DNA from: Zygnema cylindricum
Lineage: Eukaryota > Streptophyta > Zygnematophyceae > Zygnematales > Zygnemataceae
Assembly (NCBI GenBank): GCA_037447655.1
Contig: JBBHKE010001710.1
Location: 332,893-396,892 of the forward strand
DNA: 64,000 bases
Direction of reading: 5' to 3'
The notes under the pieces are model-generated. The model did not search any database, had not been told where the DNA came from, and worked only from the letters and a program-made list of their open reading frames with translations. Position 1 is the stretch's first letter, and each line of letters begins with the position of its first letter. The translations under genes and the position numbers were made by a program. Positions 10,401 to 19,913 of this stretch are shown here, one piece after another.

Positions 10401-13400
10401 TCTCCGTCTTTCTACCTCTGACTCTCCTTCTCTCCCGATCTCCCTCCCTCCCACTATCCTTGTCTCTCTCCCTCCCTCGATCTCCATCCCTCTCCCTCCA
10501 TCGATCTCCAACCCTCTCCCTCTCACCATTTCTCCCTCTCTCCCACAAACCTTCCCCCCCTCTCTCCCATTCTCTCCCTCTTTGGATCTCTATCCCTCTC
10601 TCCCTCTCTTTTTCTCCATCTCCCTTCCTCCACCTGTCCCTCTATCTCCCTCTCCACCCCTCTCTCGCCCTCTATCCCTCGCTCCTCTCCCTCCCTTTCC
10701 TATCCCCCGCTTTCTTTTTCTCTCCCTCTCATTCTCTCTCTCTCTCTTTTTCCCTCTCCACCTCTCTACTTCTCTCCTCTCTATCTCTCCTCTCTCCTTG
10801 TCTCCTTTCCCTCCATCTCCCTCTTTTAGACCTCTTCCTCTCTCACTCTCCCTCCCTCCCTCTCTCCCGATCTCCCTCCCTCCCTCTATCCTTGTCTCTC
10901 GCTCTCCTCTTCTCTCTTTTTCCCTCGTTACCTCTCTACCACTCGCTCGCTCTCCCTCTCGTTTTGTATCTCCCTCTTTCTTTCTCTCCCTCTCTCTTAC
11001 TCGTCGCTCCATCTCTCTCCCTCTTTTCCCTTCTCTCCTTCTCCGCCTCTCATTCCCTTTCCCTCCCTCTCTCAATCTCCCTCCAACTCTCTCTCCCTCC
11101 TTTTTCCCCCTACCCTTTTTTTGCACTAGCTCCCTCGCGCTCCTCACTTCCCCCCTTACCTTCTCCCCTCTCCCTATTTGTGTCTTTCCCATTCCTTCCC
11201 TCTCTCCTCCCTCTTTCCCTTTCCCTCTCCTTTTCCCGCTCCGTTTCCCTCTTCCTCCTCCGCTTTCTTCCTCTCTCCCCCTCTCTCCCTCTCTCCCTCA
11301 ATCCATCTACTTCTCTTCCCCTTTTGATCTCCATCCCTCTCCCTCTCACCATTTCTCCCTCTCACCATTTCTCCCTCTCCCACAAACCTTCCCTCCCTCT
11401 CTCCCTCTCTCTCCCTCTCCCTTTCTCCCTCTCACTTTCTCCATCTCCTTTCCTCCACCTGTCCCTCTAACTCCCTCTCCACCCCTCTCTTGCCCTCTAT
11501 CCCTCACTCCTCTCCCTCCCTTTCCTATCCCCACTTTCTTTTTCTCTCCCTCTCACTCTCTCTCTCTTTCTCCCTCTCCACCTCTCTCCTTCTCTCCTCC
11601 CTATCTCTCCTCTCTCCTTGTCTCCTCTCCCTCCATCTCCCTCTTTTTGCCCTCTCCCTCCCTCACTCTCCCTCCTACCTCTCTCCCTCCCGATACCTCA
11701 CGCTCTTCTATCACTCTCTCTCCCTTTACCTCTCTCTCCATCTCTCTATCATCCTTATCCTCTCTCCCACCTCTCTCCCTCTCCTCTCTCCCTATCTCTA
11801 ACTCTCTCCCCCCCTCTCTCTCTCCTTCTCTCCCCCTCTCCCTCTCTCCCTCCCTTATTCTTCCTCACTCTCCCACCGTCTCCCTCTCTCTCCCTCTCTC
11901 CACCTCCCTTCCTCTCTCCCTCTCCACTCCCTCTCTCTCCCTCTGCTCTCTCCCTCTCCATCTCCCTCTCTCTCCCTCTGCTCTCTCTCCCCCTCTCTGT
12001 CTCTTGTGTCTCTCCACCTGTCTCCCTCTCTTCTTCTCTCCCTCTCTCCTTTTACCTCTCTCCTTCTCCCTCTCTCCCTCCCTACCTCTCTCTCCATCTC
12101 TTTCTCTCCCCATCTCTCCATCTCTCCTCTCCCTCTCCCCATCTCTCCCCTCCCTCTCTCCCTCCCACTCCCTCTCTCCCTCTCCCTCTCCCTCCCCCTC
12201 CCTCCCTCTCTCCCCCGCTCTCCCCCCCCTCTCCCTCTCCGTCTCTTACTCTCTTTCCCTCTCTCCCTCTCTCTCCCACTTTCCCCTCTCTCCCACTTTC
12301 CCCTCTCTCCCTCTCTCCCATCTCTCTCCCTCTTTTCCCTTCTCTCTCCCTCTTTTCCCTTCTCTCCCACTTTCCCCCTCTCTCTCCCGCTTTTCCCCTC
12401 TCTCTCCCTCTCCCTCTCTCCCACTGACCAGTTGCCTTTGCTCCACTTGCCGCTTCTCCACCTTTCTTTTTATGCCCAAACCCACACTGGGAGACGATTT
12501 CGGCGACTTTATAGACTGTAAAAAAAAAAATACATAAAAATTAAAAAAATACATTAAACATAAATAGATACATAACTAAAAATAAAATTTTAATTAAATC
12601 AATGAATCGATAAATCAATAATTTAAGAAATCAATAAATAAATGAACAAATAAAAAAATAAAACTCACAAACAAACCCACAAGAAAATGTAAAGGTGAAG
12701 GAGTGTTATTGACAATTTTGGAAAAAGGAAAAAGAAAAGAGAGACTTAATATTTCTGAAAACATTAAAAAAGAAAAAAAAAGGGGTTGTGGGGAAATGGA
12801 GAGAGAGTGTGGAACCTAAAGACGGCAGGGGGAGGAGAGAAAGAATCCATTTTATCTTTTTTTCACTTGTTTTTAATATTATTTATTATTAAAATTATAC
12901 ATACCTTTGCTCCTAACTCTGAAAATTTTTGCATTTCCCATTTTTTCCTCTCTTTTTCAGATAACTGAGAAGCGCCTGAAAAAAAACAATAGAGGGAGGG
13001 AGAGGGAGAGGGAGAGGGAGAGGAGGAGGGAGGGAGGGAGAGAAGGAAGAGAAAGAGAAGGAAAGAGATAAGAGAAAAACAGGGAAAAAAAACCATTCAA
13101 CACTATTTACAAATTGACAAGAAAACTAATTCTCCCTTAATGAGGAGATTTTTTGGGTTTTTGAGGGTTGTTTAGAGTTTCTGAGGGTATTTCAAGATTT
13201 TTTAGGGTTTTGACTTGCAAGATGATACTAAGATGAATGAAATATAGAGCCTACCAAACAACAAAAGGGAAGAGTGGCAAATCGAGAGACAAAACCAAAG
13301 TCGAAATAAATAATACATAAACTCGGTCAAAGGGTCAAATAAGAGTCAAAATAACAATACAGCAATAAGACACGATAACCTAGAGACTCTCTCCACCATA

Positions 13401-14588
13401 CCAAGATCTTCAATTTCTCGTGAAATCGATGCAAACAATTCAGTCCCGACGATGTCATCGTCGATCACCCTCTTTATCGACGGCGAAAATTGTACTTTGT
13501 GGACATCAGCGGCACGAGGAGACTGCAAAAACAAACAAACAAACAAGCGATTGATAGTTTATATCACTTAAATTATCAACATTACAACGCATATCAGCAT
13601 TAGTAGTGGTTATAAGTCATAAGTTTTAAGTTACAAGATATAAATTTTAAGTTGCAAAAAACCAGTCACAAGTTACCAGTTACAAGTTATAAGTCACAAG
13701 TCACAATTTACAAGTTATAAACTATAAGAAATAGGTTATAAGTTATAAAAAATAGGCTATAAGTTATAAAAGTACAAGTTATAAGTTATTAGTTACTAGT
13801 TGTAAGGTATTAGTTACTAGTTCAAAGTTATTACTGAATAGCTATTAGCTATTAGTTATTAATTAATAGTTACAATAAAAATTAAGAATCTAGTTACCGG
13901 ATAACAAAGACTGATGATTGCAGAATAAGAAACTAAATTGATTGCGGAAATAAGAAATTTAATTGATAGCGGAATAAGCTCGTGGAATAGGCTTACCATA
14001 AAAAGTCGCCGATCCTTCTTACTAACACTCGGTCTTGGAGCCGATGTCGTGTCATGAACCACGCGAGGTTCTTTGACCACTTTACTCAATCCATCGTTTG
14101 CCGGTTTAATATTTTCAATCACTGTCACAAAAACAATGAACAAGTTGACGGATATGATTTTGGAGCCCCTCAGAATTCCTATTTTTGTCGCTTAAATAAG
14201 CTTTCTTTTGTGCAAAAAAAAATCTTTCAATCAGAAGTGAGAATGCTTCCCTTTCCACCGCAAAATTCGGATTAACAATTAAACAAGTGTGCACAAAGAA
14301 AAACGAGTTTGATTTTGAGTTTGAGTTTAGAGGTCCGGATATTACCAAATTTACCTTCTATGTTTGAGTTTAGAGGTCCGGATATTACCAAATTACCTTC
14401 AATATTTGAATTTAGCAGTCCGGATATTACCAAATTACCTTCAATATCGCCATTTTCGTCCGGTAGTGAACCCTCCGGCTCAGGGGAACTCCTCCCCTCC
14501 TCCACACTAAATCCTTCTTCTTCCTCTCTGTCGGTTTCAGCCTGGAGAAGCCCATTACAAAAAAAACCAATTGATCAACCTTCAAACT

Positions 14589-14662
<74 letters not shown>

Positions 14663-17600
14663 TTTAGCACATGTAGTATGTCATATTATATACATTCTAT
14701 ATATACATATATATATACACATATATATACATATACACATATATATACATATACATATATATGTGTATATATATACTATTTGTATTTTTAAATTCCTACA
14801 CCACGACAACAAATATAGCCTGGCAAAGTAAATTACAAACAAATGGTTGATCAACCTTCCAAACTTATGCCTATTATTTTTTTCTTATCTATATTTCTAC
14901 ATTACGATGACAAATAAGCCTGCAAAAGTAACAACAAAAAAACTGATTGATCAACCTTAGGACTTTTTTTTTTTTTCATATTGCTACATAAAAGACAAAA
15001 TATATAAAAAAAAGACCGAATAACAAGGAAAGAGGACAATTAACAAAAGTAAAGACCAAATAACAAGGAAAAGGACCGATTAACAAGGAAAAAGACCAAA
15101 TCACAAGGAAAAGGACCGAATAACAAGGAAGAGGACCAAATAACACAGAAAAAAGACCAAATAACAAAGAAAATGACCAAGTAACCCAAAAAAAGACAGA
15201 ACAACAAGGCAACAAGACTGAATGACCGACCGAATGACAAAAAAACAAGAAGAAAACCCAAACAAAAATAAAAGAGATCACACGACAAAAAAACCCTCAC
15301 TTCGAATGCAAAACCATGCAGTAAAACTGTGATAATTTGCTTAATTCCTTAACTCACAGGGGCTTATTGTGGTAATTGAAGGCACCTCAGCTTCATCCCG
15401 ACTCTCGAAATCGTCAAACATTCGCATAAAATTTTCTCCTGCAACCAACCAATATGGACAAAACGAATAAAATAATTGTTTATTTTAGAGCCGTAACAAA
15501 TTTGTCTAAATAGAAACTACAGTCTCTTCCGTACTCCCTCTCACCCCCTCTCTCTCTCTCCCCCTTCCCCACCCAACCTTGGCGATCTAATCCTTGCTGG
15601 GCGCCTTCGGAGCACCCTCCCGTAAACCACCCTTATTCCCTCCCCCTCCCTCTCCCTCTCCCTCTGCCCCCTCAACTCCCCACCTTGGCAATCTCGTCCA
15701 CAGGCAGAAAAAAAAAAAATAGCTACAAAAGCCAAAAAATGTGTAAATAAACACCGACAACAACATTAAACAGAATTGAAATAAACAAAAATAAAAACAA
15801 AAACCAAAAACCAAAAAGAAAGATAAGCGATAATTGAAACCACTTCTATTCCGTGTACATGGAAACTACAGTAGGACCTCTCTAAAACAATGCTGCCTAA
15901 TTCAATAACCTCCCTAATTCCATACCTACACCCAGGCCTGAGGTTGGGCCCTTTGTAAATTATGACCTTTCTTAATTCAATAACCTGTCTAATTCAATAC
16001 CAACCCTCGCTCCCAGGAGTACTGTTTTAGAGAGGTTCTAATGTACTGTTGATGTTCCTTTTGCCACTTAAATCCCTTTTTCTCTGGGCACACTTGCCGG
16101 ATTTCCGATTGGAATGTTAGAAACAATACCTTTCCATTGCAACCGTCGGATTAACAATTCAACTACACTGCCCATCGACATTAGAGTTCATACCACTAAT
16201 TCGGTCGCGACTTTTTTGGGCAGAAATCATAAAATAGTGTTAGCAACACTATTTAAGGACGTGGACTACAATTTTGACACGTCCACTTGCACTAAATTAG
16301 TATATTCTTCGACAAGATCACTAAAAACGGGAGAGAGAAACAGGTGCAGTGAGGAGAGAGGAAGAGGGAAGAGGGGAGAGAAGAGAGAAGAGAGGGAGGG
16401 AAGAGGGTAGAGAGGAAGGACGAGAGAGGAGCGGGGGGGTGGAGAAGGTAAAAGAGGGAATGGAGAGGAAGCGGGGAGGCAGGTGAGGGCGAGAGGGTAG
16501 AAGAAGAGGGAGAGGAGCAGGGAGGAGTTAGAGAGAAAGAGGGAGAGAGGGAGAGAGGGAAGGTGGAACAATCACTTTTAATGATACTGACAAGCAGTAA
16601 CGTAACCCACAGACAACCTCGATGTGACCTTACTATATAACTAATGTCCGGAAAAAAGGTTTTGCATTCAACGGCTGTCAAAAGAGTTTTTTATTCTTCA
16701 GGATAATTACAGTCACTCAACAAGAATAGGAATGAACAGTCTGAAATAATAAAATCGTAAATTAATAATAACCTTAATGAAGACCTTCTTAACAAAATAT
16801 TAGAATGGCAAAGTAGGAGAACTTGATAAAATAGTCACAGATTGATTAATTGACGAAACAGTGCATATTGACACATTAAATAACTTGATATTTAGGCCTT
16901 TATTGACACACTAAAAATCCTATTTTCAAGAAATCGTTGACACACTACAACTTTAGAATGAGGAATTTATTGACACACCAAAAAGTTAATGTTTAGGCCA
17001 TTCAGGGCTCTCATGTGCTAAATACACCGCGAATCGCTATTGACGTTAAACACTATTTCGATAAGTTGGTTTTTTTTTCTTGCCCTCTGAACCAAAAATG
17101 GCGTTAATGATCCCAATTGTGTTTCTCTTAACGCTAATTCTCTTTGCGGTTCACAATCGTCCTCATCATTTGGACACAAAACTGAATTAATACCACTAGA
17201 ACAGTCCTCACTGACGCTCAAATGAAGTTTCACATTGTAGTCTAAAGCCAAAATGGATTTAAGTAAAAGTATTTTCAATAAGCGGCACTAATTAACACTC
17301 AAAGAGTCCTCAATAATAATCATTTATCAACGCTAATAGAACCATGGGTTTTAAAAACATAACCGGAAATAAAATTATTTAGTGCTAAAACAGTCCTCGA
17401 GTCAATTTCTCTCATTCGGATAAGTGATTTATATACCCAAAATCATAAATTAATGCTAACAGCACTATTTGGTTAAGTGGCCAAAATGAGCTACATGGCA
17501 AAATATAATAACTGAAAGTCAATTTTCGAATGAAGTGTTAACACTTACAATTCACTAACTACAACAGTGGTGTCTAGATTTTAGAAGCATAAACCGAAAA

Positions 17601-18164
17601 TAGAATAAGTAACACAAAAACAGTCTTCAATATTAAGCATTCCTTAACCTTAATTGTGATTCACGGTATACCGTAAACTATTAATGGAATAATTAACATT
17701 ATTTCTAAAACCTCATAGTGAATTACAGTGTACCATAAAAATATGGTTTTTAACAACATAAAATAGAAACCCTGATGGTGATGGGAGATGTACACAGTTC
17801 ATAGATATTAGTGCTAAACACTAATTCAGTCGCAACTTTTTTGACCCAAAATCATAACTTAGGGTTAAATTAGACAATCTATGTTAAGAGGCTCATAATA
17901 AGGCCAGGTGGCAATACATAATTTAGTGTTCTTGACTTTAATAAAGTTTTAATAAGGCTAATAATTCACAAACCCTAATTTTCGATGGAAGGTGTGCCGT
18001 AAAAATATGGGTTTTAAAAACATAAAACTGGAAATAAAATGACTAACACTATTCCTTCAACCCTAATTTGCGATAGTAAGTGTACCGTATTCCAGAAGCT
18101 TCTTGGGAACATCCTTTGGCTTGAACCTGGAAAAAGGTTTTTTGATACTTCCTCCGCCATTCAT
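7469..18164 (-). CDS. Unrecognised nuclear-type protein, multi-exon
   Basis: Minus-strand gene assembled from splice-consistent exons. Probable first exon 18086-18164 (MNGGGSIKKPFSRF start, phase 1 out). Then 15386-15438 (phase 1 in, 0 out), 14439-14541 (0 in, 1 out), 13997-14121 (1 in, 0 out), 13402-13522 (0 in, 1 out), 12429-12515 (1 in, 1 out) and terminal 7469-7774 (0 in, stop). The central exons chain perfectly. The first exon does not yet connect, and the last needs at least one missing exon because the phases differ. The product has an acidic Glu/Asp stretch (EEEEGFSVEEG), a central block with SKKDRRLFM and VIDDDIVG, and a C-terminus rich in Lys, Gly and Ser ending GKKGKGSKKRK. I do not recognise the family. 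Such a basic tail is common in nucleolar proteins, but that is only inference. The introns carry large simple repeats. Confidence 0.5.
7898..8208. repeat. CT-rich simple repeat
   Basis: Imperfect (CCCT)n/(CTCTCC)n. It lies within the last intron of the minus-strand gene. Pro/Ser/Leu ORFs across it are artefacts. Confidence 0.9.
8723..8970. mobile_element. Short shared-TIR MITE
   Basis: Starts CACACCGTGTATCGCTATTA and ends with the inverse, AATAGTGGTACATGGTGTAC. The core contains the family signature TCCGTACACATTTGTCCGAT and CAATTGGAGACCGCCAATCG, shared with copies at 28.1, 31.7, 33.1 and 36.0 kb. Non-coding. Confidence 0.7.
9175..9650. mobile_element. Foldback MITE with about 75 bp imperfect arms
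   Basis: 9212-9245 (GAGGATTATTATAAGCTCAT) and 9585-9620 are inverted copies, and similarity extends outward through a GATGACACGTGG-like segment. There is no ORF of interest between them. Confidence 0.55.
10183..12425. repeat. 2.2 kb CT satellite
   Basis: Nearly pure pyrimidine on the plus strand, units of CTCTCC/CCCTCT with higher-order duplication. A block of several hundred bases around 10570-10860 recurs around 11430-11650 with the same variants, such as TTCCTATCCCC followed by CTTTCTTTTTCTC. It lies in an intron of the minus-strand gene and starts immediately after the exon 12429-12515 donor. The 651-codon frame across it is not a gene. Confidence 0.95.
12990..13072. repeat. GA-rich simple repeat
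   Basis: Purine tract (GAGGGA)n on the plus strand inside an intron of the minus-strand gene. Confidence 0.85.
13605..13865. repeat. Degenerate ATAAGTTATAAGT tandem array
   Basis: Repeated 9-12 bp units such as AGTTATAAGT, AGTTACAAGT and TTAGTTACTAGT. It fills most of the intron between the exons at 13402-13522 and 13997-14121. Confidence 0.75.
14326..14452 (-). repeat. 42 bp tandem repeat spanning a splice donor
   Basis: Three copies of a 42 bp unit (minus-strand core GAAGGTAATTTGGTAATATC). Each carries the donor GAAG^GTAA, at 14439, 14397 and 14355. Because the unit is 14 codons, the frame stays open (GNLVISGLLNSNIE, then GNLVISGPLNSNIE), so any of the three donors keeps the frame. Confidence 0.7.
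14591..14780. repeat. (GA)n then (AT/ACAT)n microsatellites
   Basis: About 35 uninterrupted GA units (14591-14660) followed by an ATATACAT-type array (14685-14780). Confidence 0.95.
14995..15250. repeat. About 20 bp tandem array
   Basis: Around ten imperfect copies of a unit like GACCGAATAACAAGGAAAAG, in an intron of the minus-strand gene. Confidence 0.8.
15870..16047. mobile_element. pogo/Emigrant-like MITE
   Basis: The left end CAGTAGGACCTCTCTAAAAC and the inverted right end (read outward CAGTACATTAGAACCTCTCT) resemble the CAGTA..ACCTCTATAAAT ends known for pogo-type and Emigrant elements. The interior has repeated CCTAATTCAATAACCT motifs and no ORF. Confidence 0.55.
16058..16210. mobile_element. 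Truncated short shared-TIR MITE
   Basis: The core matches the family (GCCACTTAAATCCCTTTTTC, GGGCACACTTGCCGGATTTC), but the terminal repeats are missing or degraded. Confidence 0.5.
16330..16565. repeat. GA-rich simple repeat
   Basis: Imperfect (GAGAGGGA)n on the plus strand. Confidence 0.9.
17005..18085. repeat. Nest of shared-TIR fragments
   Basis: Contains many pieces related to the TIR families: ATACACCGCGAATCGCTATT at 17026, and repeated AAAATCATAAATTA/AACACTATTT, TTTTAAAAACATAAAACTGG and CCCTAATTTGCGATAG motifs. The larger minus-strand ORF here (17018-17278) runs into TIR sequence and is not called. Confidence 0.5.
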
Positions 18165-19913
18165 ATTTGCACTGATCGAAAAATAATAAAGAATGCAAAA
18201 AGAGAACGAAAAAATCCGAAAAAACCCAGAAAAAATAAAAAAAAAACAGAAAAAAAACCGGAAAATTTTGAAAAGAATCTGAAAAAAACTCTTAAAAAAT
18301 CCTGGTACTCCTCTCCCTCTCTCCTCTCTCAACCACAGCTTCCAAACGCCTTCTCATTTTTACTAAAGAAAAAAGAATCCAAGGCGCATTAAAAAAAACG
18401 CCAGACAGTTATGAAGTGTGGAAAGGTTTTCTCAGCTTAAAAGTAAGATGATGTAAAGCTGATAAAATGATGGAAAGGAAAAAATATAAAGAGGGCAAAA
18501 AAAGAAAAAAAGGGCAAAGATATCTGTAAAGGTTTTATGAGAACGTTTGGAGCAAACTAAACCTTCAAACACAACCTACAGGCGCAAATGTTACAGCTCT
18601 TTGAAACGAAGAAACAAAATTTAAAAATTTACATGAGAGCTTTTTCTAGCATACATTAAAACAGTTTGAAATTCGGGTAACCATAAAGCAATAGCCGTAT
18701 GTTCATCACTGCATATTAGGATGTTGCATTTCGTGCGAATGATGCAACATTTCGTGCGAATGATGTATCATTTCCTGCGTATGATTTTGCATCAGGCTGG
18801 TAATTGTGACAAGAAAAGCTACAGTACATAACCTCCAAGAGTGCGAATGTATCGTATTTTAAATGATTGCATCGTGGTACGAGATAGGTGATTAAGAACG
18901 AGGAGGCTATTTTAGCCCCAATTGTTTTTGCTATTTGCACCTCAATGTAACATGCATTCGTAACATAAAAGGACACGTTGGGGGGTAAATCTGAAGACCG
19001 ACGAGCAGATTATTCCATGTTCGTACAAATGAGTTGATATTTTCACGGATACGAGGTGGAAATTGACAGCCTGTGCGATGACGATCGTAGTATATGTACT
19101 TTCAGTGGTATAGTCGACGTTTGGAAATCATCTAATTGGTGACGCATTGAGGAAAGCCAGCAGTCAGAGCCACGATCGTAAATCCACGGTTATGTTTCAA
19201 CACGAACAGCTGGGGAATCTCCCATGGAAATCCAACGGTTAGGGTAGCTTTCACGCGTCCGTACGACCTGGTGTGCGACCCAAAACCACGATCCATCGAA
19301 CGATTGAAGTACTCGATCTTCAAATTTACCCCTCGTGTCCTTTTTCGTACAGTGATCGTATTTTAAATGTACAATTGCGTATATCGGGTACGCTGAGGTG
19401 CGAATAGCTTAACAGGTGAGGCTAAAATAGGTCTCCTCCAAATTACTTGGCGCTACAATCACAAAGCCCGGACTGCCGTCGATATATAATTCTCGGTCTC
19501 CACGATGTGCTCTTAAGCTACGGCTCTTCCCGAACGCTGCTACCGTGCTTTTATAAAATGTACTCTCGTTTTATTCAGTGCGATCGAGCTAAAGGTCGAG
19601 CTCGTAACATTTGAGTGTACGGCATGATGTCAAACTTCAAAATGTGATGTAGCAATGTACCACATCCCGTCAGCTGCCAAACCCGGTTGCAAGGCAACTT
19701 CAAACCCTAAGGGAAGCCATGGCTCCATCCATGGCCATACATTTCGTTAGAAACTGTGAAGAGTTGATCATATAACATCTCGGGTTCTTTTGTACTTGGA
19801 TGTAATTTTATGATCTGTTTATGTTTTTTCTATTTTTCTGCGAATGTATGTTGCAGAAAGGGATGAGGTCTTTCTTGAAGTGAAACTAGGGTTACTCTCA
19901 GGTTTTGATCAAA
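18165..19913. other. Divergent intergenic and EPL1 upstream region
   Basis: It separates the minus-strand gene from EPL1 and probably holds both promoters. 18715-18790 has direct repeats of TTTCGTGCGAATGATG. 19686-19698 is a perfect interrupted palindrome, GTTGCAAGGCAAC. An AG at about 19858 (TATGTTGCAG) could be the 3' splice site of a leader intron. No coding exon was recognised. Confidence 0.35.

Noticed and set aside
10582-12537. 651-codon Ser/Pro/Leu open frame (plus overlapping frames of 379, 269 and 171 codons)
   Set aside because: It is a direct read-through of a CT satellite. All frames are open because the repeat contains no stop-forming triplets.
15000-15250. Regularly spaced repeats resembling a CRISPR array
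   Set aside because: Units of about 20 bp without unique spacers in a eukaryotic intron; a plain tandem repeat.
16114-16410. 98-codon frame
   Set aside because: Made of MITE sequence followed by a GA repeat.
16560-16680. Possible minus-strand exon of the unrecognised gene (VECKTFFPDISYIV)
   Set aside because: An acceptor exists, but the peptide is not convincing and no good donor pairs with it, so it was left out of the model.
19132-19323. 63-codon minus-strand frame upstream of EPL1
   Set aside because: No splice context, no recognisable product, lies in the presumed promoter region.
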